A stretch of DNA of 64,000 nt, from the NCBI RefSeq assembly GCF_004135205.1, contig NZ_CP035490.1, forward strand, positions 1,426,001 to 1,490,000, given 5' to 3'. This DNA is from Hahella sp. KA22. Its GTDB lineage: Bacteria > Pseudomonadota > Gammaproteobacteria > Pseudomonadales > Oleiphilaceae. Shown piece after piece: positions 7,353 through 16,008 of the stretch; positions within the stretch are counted from its first letter, which is position 1, and each line of letters begins with the position of its first letter. The position numbers and the translations under genes were made by a program. The notes below the pieces were generated by a model. The model was not told where the DNA came from and did no database searches. It saw nothing but the letters and a program-made list of their open reading frames with translations.

Positions 7353-9440
7353 ATGAGTCAGTCTGCGACGGAGTGGAGTCAGCTCCGTGACAGCCGCATG
7401 TTTTTTTATGTGGCCGTCGTTGTATCCCTGATCCATATCGTTATCAACATGACCGGCTGGATCAGCGGTTTCTGGCCTAACGTCATTCATTTCATTGGAT
7501 TCGCCTGGCTGTGCGTGGGCTGGTATGTCTCCAAAGACGCCAGCAAAACGTTGAAAGCGTTCAACTATGCCTTGGCTGCGGCCGCAACGGCGGCGACGCT
7601 TTGGCTGTTTTTCAGCGAGGACATTATTTATGAGCGCGGTCTTCATTTAAGCTGGGCGGACTGGCTGGCCGGGTGCGTGGTGGTGCTGTCTTCGCTGGAG
7701 CTGACCCGGCGCATGGCGGGTTGGCTGATACCCACGCTGATTATCATCGCGCTGGGCTATGTCGCATGGTGGGGGCAGTACCTTCCCGGAGTATTCCGCT
7801 TCAGCGGGCTGAGCCTTGAAACTATCATGTTTCGCAGTCTTTTCGGCGATGACGGTATGTTTGGAAGCATCGCGACGATTTCTTCCAGCTTCGTGATGAT
7901 GTTCATCCTGTTTGGCGCTTTCCTGGTGCGCTCGGGCGCCGGAGATTTCATCATCGATCTGGCCAAACGCTCCGCAGGCAAGATGCACGGTGGACCGGGT
8001 TTGATTGCCGTTATCGCCTCCGGTCTAACGGGCACTATTTCTGGCTCAGCGGTGGCCAATACCGCCTCAACCGGCGTCATCACCATTCCTTTGATGAAAA
8101 AGGCGGGGTATTCGCCGCGCTTTTCCGCTGGCGTCGAAGCCGCCGCCTCTACCGGAGGGCAACTCATGCCGCCGATCATGGGCGCCGGGGCGTTTGTCAT
8201 GGCTAACTACACTCAGATTCCTTACACGGACATTGTGGTCGTGTCGTTTCTGCCAGCGTTGCTGTATTTCCTGACTATCGCGGCTTTTGTACGTCTCCAG
8301 GCTAAGAAAGAAGGCCTCAAACCGATTGAGGAAGATAACCCAGAGCCATTGTCAGTATTGATGAAGCGGGGCGGCTACTCATTTCTTATACCCATCATTT
8401 TGTTGATTGGTCTGCTTATATGGGGATTGAGTCCCACTTACGCGGCGGGCTTTGCGATTCTGGCGGTGATTGCGTCGTCCTGGCTGACGCCGAATCGCAT
8501 GGGTGTGGCGGCGATCTGCGAAGCGCTGGCGTTGGGGGCCAAGAATATGGTGATGACTGCGCTGTTACTGATCAGCGTGGGGCTGATCGTCAACGTGGTG
8601 GCCACGACCGGCATTGGCAATACTTTCTCATTCATGATCGTGCAATGGGCGGGGGGGCAATTGTGGATCGCCATCGTGCTGATCGCCCTGGCTTCGCTGG
8701 TGTTGGGCATGGGACTGCCGGTGACGGCGGCCTACATCATGGTGGCGACGATCGCTGCGCCTGCGTTGCAGCAACTGATTCTGCAAAACCAGTTGGTGGA
8801 TTTGCTGGTGGCCGGGCAGCTGCCTGAGACTGCGCGAGTGACGTTGCAGTTCATGGCGGGCGTGACGGACGTCGATCTCAGCCAGCCCATTCCTTACGAT
8901 CAAGCCGCCGCGCTGGTGGGAGGCATCAGTCGGGATATCCTGCCGACGCTGTTGGATGTGGCGATTGCGCCGGAAATGATTACCCTGGCGCTGTTATCCG
9001 CGCACATGATCATCTTCTGGCTGTCTCAGGACAGTAACGTTACGCCGCCCGTCTGTCTGACGGCTTTTACGGCGGCGGCCATCGCCAAGACCTCACCGAT
9101 GTCAGCCGGGCTGTCCGCCTGGAGCCTGGCGAAAGCCTTGTATATCGTTCCGTTCCTGTTCGCCTATACGCCGTTTCTGAGCGGTGACTGGGGCGAGGCG
9201 CTGCAGATCTTCGTGTTCTCGGCATTTGGTTTATACGCTTTCGCCGGCGTGTTTGTGGGGTGGCTGGGACAGGCGTTGAACCCAATTATGCGTTTGCTGG
9301 TTTGCGCCGCTGCGCTGTTGCTGCTGTGGCCGCTCTCGCTTTGGTGGCATCTCGGCGGCCTTGGCATGTTAATCGCACTGCGTTTATTTAATCGTTCGCG
9401 CTCCCCATCAGGAGGGGCGCCGCTTCGACAGGCGCAGTAA
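7353..9440 (+). CDS. TRAP transporter fused permease (4TM + 12TM)
   Basis: A 695-residue inner membrane protein in which the small DctQ-like (4 TM) and large DctM-like subunits are fused, as is usual for TAXI-type TRAP systems. The N-terminal part (about 15-130) holds the four DctQ-like helices. The DctM part contains conserved Gly/Ser-rich re-entrant segments such as GLTGTISGSAVANTASTG and VEAAASTGGQLMPPIMGAGA, and later LVLGMGLPVTAAYI and SQDSNVTPPVCLTAF. It uses a cation gradient, not ATP. It is co-transcribed with the binding protein upstream. Confidence 0.95.
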   Translation: MSQSATEWSQLRDSRMFFYVAVVVSLIHIVINMTGWISGFWPNVIHFIGFAWLCVGWYVSKDASKTLKAFNYALAAAATAATLWLFFSEDIIYERGLHLSWADWLAGCVVVLSSLELTRRMAGWLIPTLIIIALGYVAWWGQYLPGVFRFSGLSLETIMFRSLFGDDGMFGSIATISSSFVMMFILFGAFLVRSGAGDFIIDLAKRSAGKMHGGPGLIAVIASGLTGTISGSAVANTASTGVITIPLMKKAGYSPRFSAGVEAAASTGGQLMPPIMGAGAFVMANYTQIPYTDIVVVSFLPALLYFLTIAAFVRLQAKKEGLKPIEEDNPEPLSVLMKRGGYSFLIPIILLIGLLIWGLSPTYAAGFAILAVIASSWLTPNRMGVAAICEALALGAKNMVMTALLLISVGLIVNVVATTGIGNTFSFMIVQWAGGQLWIAIVLIALASLVLGMGLPVTAAYIMVATIAAPALQQLILQNQLVDLLVAGQLPETARVTLQFMAGVTDVDLSQPIPYDQAAALVGGISRDILPTLLDVAIAPEMITLALLSAHMIIFWLSQDSNVTPPVCLTAFTAAAIAKTSPMSAGLSAWSLAKALYIVPFLFAYTPFLSGDWGEALQIFVFSAFGLYAFAGVFVGWLGQALNPIMRLLVCAAALLLLWPLSLWWHLGGLGMLIALRLFNRSRSPSGGAPLRQAQ

Positions 9441-9509
9441 TCCCTGAGCGGTTTACGCAGTCAGGGAAGGCATTCGCTACTTTCACACTAAGCCACGGAC
9501 GGCTTCATT

Positions 9510-9525
9510 TCTCCGGCGCCGGAGA
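9510..9525. repeat. Perfect 16-base palindrome between TRAP and sheath-fusion genes
   Basis: TCTCCGGCGCCGGAGA is perfectly self-complementary with no loop. A weaker inverted repeat, TCCCTGA...TCAGGGA (9441-9467), sits just after the TRAP stop. Neither is followed by a T run, so they are not typical rho-independent terminators. The palindrome could be an operator or a cruciform/hairpin. The rest of the 240-base gap presumably carries the promoter of the downstream gene. Confidence 0.45.
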
Positions 9526-9681
9526 GTCTCCCGTTTCAACGCTTTTACTCTTTTTCACGACGCTGTATTCTCGACCGATTCAATTTGTATGACAGCAGAC
9601 GCTGGCGCGGCTGCTTTGCATAAAATATGGCGTCTACACTCTCCTCCAATGTGAGGCGCGACAACCTCAAGGGAAGCTCAT

Positions 9682-11208
9682 ATGTCCAGAACAACCATCA
9701 GTACGGGCGAAATTCAGTTTAAAACCAAAAATGCCGGCGACAAGAAAGCGACGCCACCCAATCAACCCTGTCACATCGTGGTATTGGGGGATTTCAGCGG
9801 CCGCGGACATCGTGGCGTGCATGAACCGGAGACACTGGCGAAGCGCAAAGTGATTGAAGTGGACCGGGATAATTTTGATGACGTTTTCGAGCAGCTGAAG
9901 GTGGAACTGGATATTCCCGTTATTGATGACGTCATTCGTTTTCGCGAGCTGGACGATATGCATCCCGATTACATCTATGACCGCACCGCGCTGTTTGAGA
10001 AGTTCAAAAGCCTGAAGCGTCGCCTCAAGAGTAACGATTCCTTCCAGGCGGCGGCGGACGAAATTCGTGGGTGGAGCGGCTCCGCATCGCAAGCGGAAAC
10101 GCCTGTTGCGGAGGCTAAGCCGTCTGGAGCGGGCGGCTCCAGCGACAGCGGGTCTCTGTTGGAAAGCCTGTTGGACAGCACATCTGGTGTTCAGCGTTCC
10201 AGTAACGCTTTTGACGTGCGCACGCTGGTGCAGGAAATCTTCGCGCCCTATGTGAGCCAGGGACCAGATCCACGCCAGCAGGAAATGCTGGAGGCTGTGG
10301 ATCAGGCCGCCAGCGATCTGATGCGCAAAATCATGCATCACAGCGCTTTCCATGGATTGGAGGCGAGCTGGCGCGGGCTGTATTTGCTGGTGCGCCGGCT
10401 GGAGACGGATGCAAACCTGCGCATTTTCATCGTTGATGCGACGCGACAGGAGCTGATTGCTGACGCTAATTCCGCAGAATCCATTGACGAGACGGGTCTA
10501 TACAAATTACTGGTGGAGAAGCGCAGCGCCAGCGGCGCCACGCCATTCAGCATGATCCTCGCCGATTATGCCTTTGGGCCGGAAACGGAAGCTGTGAACT
10601 TCCTGTCCACTCTGGCGGGTTCCGCTCATGTCGTAGGCGCTGCGGCGTTGACCGGCGGCTCCGCCATGCTGGCGGGATGCGGCGATCTGGCGGCGACCCC
10701 TGACCCGGATGACTGGAGCGACGCCGTCGATGCGGAATTCTCTGAACACTGGAAAACGGTGAGGGAACAGGTTTGCGCAGGCAGCCTGGCGCTGGTGGCG
10801 CCGCGGGTATTGCTGCGTATGCCTTACGGCAAGCGCACCTCCCGCACGGAGCGCTTTGATTTTGAAGAACTGCCGGAGCGTAATCGTCACGCTTTCTATC
10901 TGTGGGGGAACGGCGCCTGGCTGGCGGTGATGCTGCTGGCGCAACACTACACGGATTTCGGCTGGAGATTTACTCCGGGTAAAAAGCAACAGGTGGACCG
11001 ATTGCCTTTGCACATATACAGCGAAGATGGAGAATCTGTAGTGACGCCCTGCGCCGAGATCAACATCACTGATTCTGCGGTAAGAGCATTCAGCCAGGCA
11101 GGTCTTATGGCGGTGCGCTCCATCGTGGGCAAAGACAGTGTATTGATACCCAATTTCCGTTCAATTTCAGCAGTAAATCCCGATCTTAACGGCCCCTGGA
11201 GCGAGTGA
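9682..11208 (+). CDS. Orphan fusion of type VI sheath proteins TssB and TssC
   Basis: A 508-residue protein. Residues about 30-115 match the TssB/VipA core, with HIVVLGDFSGR and KRKVIEVDRDNFDDVFEQL. A Ser/Ala/Gly-rich linker (about 130-170) follows. The rest matches TssC/VipB, with AASDLMRKIMHHSAFHGLE, ASWRGLYLLVRRLETD and RIFIVDATRQEL. In classical type VI secretion these are two proteins that assemble the contractile sheath. Here they are one polypeptide and no other T6SS gene (tssK, F, G, H, M, L, hcp, vgrG) is nearby. It may be a free sheath-like or regulatory relative, or part of a scattered system. Confidence 0.8.
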   Translation: MSRTTISTGEIQFKTKNAGDKKATPPNQPCHIVVLGDFSGRGHRGVHEPETLAKRKVIEVDRDNFDDVFEQLKVELDIPVIDDVIRFRELDDMHPDYIYDRTALFEKFKSLKRRLKSNDSFQAAADEIRGWSGSASQAETPVAEAKPSGAGGSSDSGSLLESLLDSTSGVQRSSNAFDVRTLVQEIFAPYVSQGPDPRQQEMLEAVDQAASDLMRKIMHHSAFHGLEASWRGLYLLVRRLETDANLRIFIVDATRQELIADANSAESIDETGLYKLLVEKRSASGATPFSMILADYAFGPETEAVNFLSTLAGSAHVVGAAALTGGSAMLAGCGDLAATPDPDDWSDAVDAEFSEHWKTVREQVCAGSLALVAPRVLLRMPYGKRTSRTERFDFEELPERNRHAFYLWGNGAWLAVMLLAQHYTDFGWRFTPGKKQQVDRLPLHIYSEDGESVVTPCAEINITDSAVRAFSQAGLMAVRSIVGKDSVLIPNFRSISAVNPDLNGPWSE

Positions 11209-11234
11209 GCTGATGATTTTCTGACGACATTGAA

Positions 11235-11252
11235 AGGGAGCTCAGGCTCCCT
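11235..11252 (+). terminator. Hairpin after the sheath-fusion gene
   Basis: AGGGAGC-TCAG-GCTCCCT forms a perfect 7-base-pair stem with a 4-base loop 26 bases beyond the stop codon. It lacks a T run, so it may be a weak or factor-assisted terminator, or an mRNA 3' end. Confidence 0.4.
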
Positions 11253-11294
11253 CTCGGTCAGGAGCGAACTTGGGGTAAGCAAATAAGCAGTAGT

Positions 11295-12053
11295 ATGAAA
11301 ATAAGAGTTTTGAGCGATCTCCATCTGGAGTTTGAGGACTTTGCGCCGGGTGACGAGGACGCGGACGTGCTTGTCCTGGCGGGAGACATTCATGTTGGCG
11401 ACAAAGGCGTGCGTTGGGCTCTGGAGCAGAGTCCGGCGAAGCCGATCATTTATGTGCTGGGAAATCATGAGTACTACCGGCATATCTACCCGAAACTGGC
11501 GCGAAAGTTACGAGAGATGACGCAGGGAACGCATGTTCATGTGCTGGAGAATGAGGCCGTGGCGCTGGGCGACGTCGTCTTTTTCGGATGTACGTTGTGG
11601 ACGGACTTCGAGCTGCTCTGCGACCCTCGTGTGGCGGGTTATGAATGCCAACAGGTGATGAGCGACTTTCGTAAAATCCGCAGAGAACCCGGCTACTCCA
11701 AAGTGCGCTCATTGGATCTGGCGGTGATTCATTCTCGCTCGCTGCACTGGCTAAAAGGCGCCGTCGCCCATTGCCACGAGACACATCCAGACTGCCGGCG
11801 CGTCGTCGTCACTCATCATGCGCCAAGCAGCCATTCTCTGCCGCTGTACAGGAAAAACCATATCGTCAGCTCAGCGTATGCCTCCAATCTGGAGCCTGTG
11901 ATTGAATCCTTGCAGCCGAACCTGTGGATTCATGGCCATCTGCACAACAGCAGTGATTACCAGATAGGATCAACCCGGGTTGTCTGCAATCCCCGCGGCT
12001 ATCCCGGGGAACGCAACCTGGATTTCGACCCGGCATTCACGGTCAGTCTTTAA
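11295..12053 (+). CDS. Calcineurin-like metallophosphoesterase
   Basis: A 252-residue cytoplasmic protein with all metallophosphoesterase blocks: the first Asp/His pair in RVLSDLHLEF, GDIH, GNHEYY, a His pair in VVVTHHAPSS, and the closing GHLH in WIHGHLHNSSDY. These residues bind two metal ions and hydrolyse phosphomono- or diesters. The real substrate is unknown. It stands alone between the sheath-fusion gene and an acetyltransferase, all on the plus strand. Confidence 0.9.
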   Translation: MKIRVLSDLHLEFEDFAPGDEDADVLVLAGDIHVGDKGVRWALEQSPAKPIIYVLGNHEYYRHIYPKLARKLREMTQGTHVHVLENEAVALGDVVFFGCTLWTDFELLCDPRVAGYECQQVMSDFRKIRREPGYSKVRSLDLAVIHSRSLHWLKGAVAHCHETHPDCRRVVVTHHAPSSHSLPLYRKNHIVSSAYASNLEPVIESLQPNLWIHGHLHNSSDYQIGSTRVVCNPRGYPGERNLDFDPAFTVSL

Positions 12054-12122
12054 AAGTAATTTGTCCGGCGAACAGAAGAGCGTCATATACCTATTTGATA
12101 AATAGTTGAGAGTAATTGAGTT

Positions 12123-12599
12123 GTGAATATTGATGTGATTGATTACGACTCTCAGTATGCCGTAGCGGTGGCTGATTTGTTTCATGGGGCGGTGCATGGC
12201 GTCGACTCACAGATGTACACCCCTGAGCAGAAGGAAGCGTGGGCGCCCACGCCGCCTGATTATGATAAATGGAAATCCCGACTGGATATCAAAAAGCCGT
12301 TTTTGGCGATAAGCGATGGGCGTCTGCTTGGTTTTATCGAATTGGAGGCTGATGGCCATATTGATTGCCTGTATACCCATGTCGAGTTTCAGCGGCGTGG
12401 CGTCGCGGCTCAGCTCTATCAGCGGCTGGAGCGGGAGGCGGTTGATGCAGGTATGACGCGCCTATATGTCGAAGCATCAAGGGCTGCGCGCCCGTTCTTC
12501 GAGTCAAAAGGCTTTGTAACGACGCAACTTAATGAAATACAACGCAACGGTCAGATACTGGTTAATTTCACAATGGAAAAGAAGTTAACAAAACGCTAG
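12123..12599 (+). CDS. GNAT-family N-acetyltransferase
   Basis: A 158-residue GNAT domain starting at GTG (MNIDVIDYDS). The acetyl-CoA binding motif A is visible as YTHVEFQRRGVAAQLYQRL (Q/RxxGxA type), and the C-terminal VEASRAARPFFESKGF is the usual motif B region. Similar proteins in other proteobacteria are annotated as PhnO/ElaA-like or simply GNAT acetyltransferases. The acceptor cannot be inferred. Confidence 0.88.
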   Translation: MNIDVIDYDSQYAVAVADLFHGAVHGVDSQMYTPEQKEAWAPTPPDYDKWKSRLDIKKPFLAISDGRLLGFIELEADGHIDCLYTHVEFQRRGVAAQLYQRLEREAVDAGMTRLYVEASRAARPFFESKGFVTTQLNEIQRNGQILVNFTMEKKLTKR

Positions 12600-12841
12600 C
12601 ACATTTGGTTTTTTTATATCCATTTGATCTTATCGTCGTTATTTACAGAGTAAATCCTTTACTAAACTGTAAATAATGGCGCCGCATAAATACTGCTTCT
12701 TGGATTTTGCGCCCAAAAGGACGAGAACAGCCCGCATATTTATTCACGCCAGAACAACATATCCGTCGCAGCCCGAAGTCATGCGCAGTGAAGCGCCAAG
12801 TGGCGAGTCGGCGGGAAGTATCCTCAGAGGGGGGAGTGGAC

Positions 12842-14119
12842 ATGGCGGAAGCACCCGTATCATCGTCAGATAAGACCCGTTTAGGGGACCTGTTGCTTGA
12901 GCGGAATCTCATCACCCAGGAGCAACTGGAAAGGGCGATGTCTTTGCAGAAGGCATCCCATAAGAAGCTGGGTGAGATCCTGGTCGAAGAACATTTGGTG
13001 TCAGACCGGCAAATACGGCGCACTCTTAAGATTCAACGTAATTTACGACGCACCGTACTGACATCTGTTTTAACTTTGTCGCCGTTATTCCTTGCAGGGT
13101 GCGGGGGAGCGACGCCGGCTAGCGCCGCGCCAAAAACTCAGGCTTCAGCGGAAAGTTCCATCACCGTTTCAGAAACGGAACTGAGCGGCGATACGGTACT
13201 GGATTCGTCTTACACCACTTCCACCAATGGGGGGAAAGGCGGGACCAAGGGAGGAGGCGGCAGATGGGGCGATGGCTCCAACACCAGCACTACTGACACC
13301 ACCACGGACACTTCCGGCTCCACGACGACAACTGAAGATCCGTTTAGTCCCACTACGGATACCACTGATACTACCCAGTCATCAGATCCGTTTAGTCCAT
13401 CAGACACGACTACAGACACTAGCCAGTCTACTGACACCAGTCAGACTACGGATACCAGCACTACTGATACGTCGTCGAATCAGACCACCACGACGGATAC
13501 TACCAGTACGACTGACACATCCAGTACAACTGATACCACGGCGACGACGGATACCTCCACCACGGATACATCCACAGATCAAACTCAGACTGATGGGGTG
13601 GATATCGTCATTTCTTTGCCTCCAGCATCACAGTCTGCAGCAGTGGGCTCGTCGGTCACCTTGAACGTTAGCGCCAGCGGCAGTAATACGCTTTATTATC
13701 AATGGCGTAAAGACGGACAGAATATTCCGGATGCGGTGACCTCCAGTTACACCATACCTAATGTAAGCGAAGCGGACGCGGGCAGTTATGACGTCATGAT
13801 TGGCAACGAGAGCGGTGTTGTTATCAGTGATGCGGCGACGCTGGATGTTGTGGTCGATCGCACTGCGCTGCTGAGTTGGACGCCGCCGGCGACCCGTGAA
13901 GACGGTAGTGTGCTGGCCGCATCGGAAATTCAACTCTATCGAATCTATCACCTGTCTGAAGACGGTTCTGTGGAGACTGTATATGAAGCGTCGCCGGATG
14001 AAATCAGTTTCTCCTTCGACAATCTGCCCGTCGGCACCCACTATTTCGCTGTGTCGGCGGTGGATGTAAATGGGCTGGAGAGCGACACGTCAGATATTGT
14101 GATGAAAAAAGTCTTATAA
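12842..14119 (+). CDS. MshE-N-like domain fused to Thr/Asp-rich stalk, Ig and Fn3 domains
   Basis: The ATG at 12842 has a strong GGGGGGAG site; the upstream extension to 12707 looks non-coding. The 425-residue product has two 24-residue blocks at 13-36 and 42-65 (RLGDLLLERNLI..., KLGEILVEEHLV...) separated by exactly five residues, the layout of MshEN c-di-GMP-binding domains, although the central Gly of each block is replaced (N, H). A hydrophobic stretch ending in a lipobox-like FLAGC (Cys87) follows. Then come a long Thr/Ser/Asp repeat stalk (about 120-255), an Ig-like domain (YYQWRKDGQNI, DAGSYDV) and a C-terminal fibronectin-III-like domain. Location and function are unknown. A terminator follows directly. 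Confidence 0.8.
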   Translation: MAEAPVSSSDKTRLGDLLLERNLITQEQLERAMSLQKASHKKLGEILVEEHLVSDRQIRRTLKIQRNLRRTVLTSVLTLSPLFLAGCGGATPASAAPKTQASAESSITVSETELSGDTVLDSSYTTSTNGGKGGTKGGGGRWGDGSNTSTTDTTTDTSGSTTTTEDPFSPTTDTTDTTQSSDPFSPSDTTTDTSQSTDTSQTTDTSTTDTSSNQTTTTDTTSTTDTSSTTDTTATTDTSTTDTSTDQTQTDGVDIVISLPPASQSAAVGSSVTLNVSASGSNTLYYQWRKDGQNIPDAVTSSYTIPNVSEADAGSYDVMIGNESGVVISDAATLDVVVDRTALLSWTPPATREDGSVLAASEIQLYRIYHLSEDGSVETVYEASPDEISFSFDNLPVGTHYFAVSAVDVNGLESDTSDIVMKKVL

Positions 14120-14124
14120 AAAAC

Positions 14125-14148
14125 AAGGGCGGTGTATCCGCCCTTTTT
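14125..14148 (+). terminator. Rho-independent terminator, probably bidirectional
   Basis: AAGGGCGG-TGTAT-CCGCCCTT forms an 8-bp stem followed by a T run six bases after the stop of the Ig/Fn3 gene. The opposite strand also carries a T-rich tail (GTTTTTTATA), so it can serve the convergent vWA gene as well. Confidence 0.85.
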
Positions 14149-14168
14149 AATTATTCCCTTCAATTCCC

Positions 14169-15410
14169 TTAGTAGGCTGGGGCGCTCTCGTACTGGATGC
14201 CTTTTTCGGCCGCCTGGGCTTTAACCGTTGAGTAAATCTTGTAGTCCAGGGTTTCTTCTTCTGCGCCACTGTCTTTGAGTTTCTGTTCGATAAATTCCTG
14301 ACGCTGGCGTGACAGCTCCGCAATTTGCGTGCGCAGGGCGTCGCGTTTTTCCGCTGTTTCCTTGATGACTTTCGCCTGTTCGTCTTTTTCCAGCGCTTGC
14401 AACGGAGCGGGAAGCGTCGCCGGAGCGATACTGTCCAGGTCGACGCGGCCGCTACTGATATCATCGACCAGTTCGCTTTCTGCGAGGAAATTGCCTTCGC
14501 CCGCGGCGGAAGCGTTAAAGGCGGCCCGTTTGGCCAAAGCGGCATCGGAGCTGACCGCATTCAGTTTGTCCGTGGCGGCGCTTTTTGCGGCGAGGGTCTT
14601 ACGTTTTTCTTCGGTGCCGTAGAACATGCGGGTCTTGTCCATTTCTCTGGATAGGGATGCCAGTTGTTCATCAAAGGGCGTGGCCACGGCGACGGCCTGA
14701 CCGGATTGCTCCACCTGGAAGAAGGAGCCCTGGTTCAACTGCGCAATGCGGCGCCATTCTGTCTGCGTAAAAGGATCCTCGCCCGCCTGGATGGTGTTGA
14801 CCACGATGCCTTTGCTCAGGGCGTCTTTCAATGTTTGCGGGTATTGCTGCTCGTTCTGATAGTCCATGTGCGGAGGCGCGTCGCCAACCAGAAAGATGAC
14901 CCGATAGCTGTCTTTGTCCTGACTCCAGGAAATCTTATGCACGGCGTCGAACAACGCCTGATTGACGCTTTCCGGGCCATCGCCGCCGCCTTCAGCCTGA
15001 TAATCCATCAAGGTCGCGTACATGGAGTCCAGGTCAGGGGAAAGGTCGGTGACGCGGGTGATATAGCTGTCCCCGCGATCTCTGAACGCCACCAGCCCCA
15101 TTTTGATTTCCGGAGCCGGTTGCGCCGAAGCCATGGTGCTGGCGATGGACCAGATGTTTTCTTTCGCCGCCTGAATCAGACCACTCATGCTGCTGGTGGT
15201 GTCCAGGGCGAACACCACTTCAATCTTGGCCCGCTTTTCACTGATCGTGGCGATCGGGCTGATTGTGGTGATTGGGTTGGTTGTAGTATTCGGATGAGTA
15301 ATCTGATTGACCGCCGGTTTCGCAATGGCGAGATTCTGCAGCGTAGGGTAAAAGGCGACCACGCCGGCGGTGGCGGCAAACAGGGTGAAGGCGAACAGTT
15401 TCGATTTCAT
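14169..15410 (-). CDS. von Willebrand factor A domain protein, exported
   Basis: The ATG at 15410 is preceded by GGAGGAAC and gives 413 residues; the open frame beyond it is noise. A signal peptide or anchor (LFAFTLFAATAGVVAF) is followed by a vWA domain starting FALDTTSSMSGLI, a MIDAS-type metal site (D-x-T-x-S) with further Asp in FLVGDAPPHMDY. The C-terminal third is a charged helical region (RDALRTQIAELSRQRQEF). It is the last gene of an operon with a PspA-like protein and a membrane protein. vWA proteins in such stress operons probably act in envelope protein interactions; no specific partner is known to me. Confidence 0.85.
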   Translation of the reverse strand: MKSKLFAFTLFAATAGVVAFYPTLQNLAIAKPAVNQITHPNTTTNPITTISPIATISEKRAKIEVVFALDTTSSMSGLIQAAKENIWSIASTMASAQPAPEIKMGLVAFRDRGDSYITRVTDLSPDLDSMYATLMDYQAEGGGDGPESVNQALFDAVHKISWSQDKDSYRVIFLVGDAPPHMDYQNEQQYPQTLKDALSKGIVVNTIQAGEDPFTQTEWRRIAQLNQGSFFQVEQSGQAVAVATPFDEQLASLSREMDKTRMFYGTEEKRKTLAAKSAATDKLNAVSSDAALAKRAAFNASAAGEGNFLAESELVDDISSGRVDLDSIAPATLPAPLQALEKDEQAKVIKETAEKRDALRTQIAELSRQRQEFIEQKLKDSGAEEETLDYKIYSTVKAQAAEKGIQYESAPAY

Positions 15411-15444
15411 GGTTGAGTTCCTCCAATAAATGAATGAGCCAATG

Positions 15445-16008
15445 TCAGGAATGTCTGGATAGGCGGCGCAAGGCGGCGTCCGCATTGCGGTAGGCGCGCT
15501 CGAAATCTTCATTGCTGACGGGAGCTTCGCCGCGTCCTGATGCAGACAGTTTGCGAGGGATGTAAATGAACGCGGCTTGCACGAGAAAGAACGTCCACAG
15601 AGCCAGAAACAGGCTGTGGGTGTGTAGCGCGGCGGCCAGGGATGCGAGCAGGGCGGCGCCATTGAGGAAGGCGTCCAGCGCCGCGGCTATCAGACTGTCG
15701 TGGATATACAGGCAACGCGTCAGCCAGATAGCGGCGGTTTGTGTCGCCAGCCAGACCCAAACGCCAGGGTTAAGCAGGAACAAGGCGGCGGTCGCGGTCA
15801 TCCAGGCGGCGAACACGACCAGACGTCCGGTGCGGGCGCGACTGTCACGCAACAAGATCACTACATACGCCAGGCCCAGTGCTGAAATAAGCAGCCTGAG
15901 TCCGAAGCCTTCGCCAACCACTGGCGCGAACAGAACCAGCGCCAGCGCGCCGAAGATACTGAGCGCCAGCGCAATCGCTGCGCCGCGCCAAAAAGTAGAT
16001 TTGCTCAT
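15445..16008 (-). CDS. Inner membrane protein, YiaA-like repeat architecture
   Basis: A 187-residue protein with five to six hydrophobic segments, among them GAAIALALSIFGALALVLF, LLISALGLAYVVILL and AAWMTATAALFLLNPG, and a cytoplasmic charged tail (SNEDFERAYRNADAALRRL). The NPGVWVW and LFLALWTFFLVQAAFIYIP segments recall the YiaA/YiaB two-helix family, but that assignment is from pattern only. Its start overlaps the stop of the PspA-like gene by four bases, and the vWA gene follows 34 bases later, so it is the middle gene of a three-gene unit. Confidence 0.75.
   Translation of the reverse strand: MSKSTFWRGAAIALALSIFGALALVLFAPVVGEGFGLRLLISALGLAYVVILLRDSRARTGRLVVFAAWMTATAALFLLNPGVWVWLATQTAAIWLTRCLYIHDSLIAAALDAFLNGAALLASLAAALHTHSLFLALWTFFLVQAAFIYIPRKLSASGRGEAPVSNEDFERAYRNADAALRRLSRHS

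Noticed and set aside
9603-9619. Possible -24/-12 promoter before the sheath-fusion gene
   Set aside because: GG and GC are 12 bases apart instead of 10.
13227-13664. Alternate-frame ORFs and CRISPR-like look across the Thr/Asp repeats
   Set aside because: The repeats are coding microrepeats of irregular unit length without spacers; other frames are open because of the repeat.
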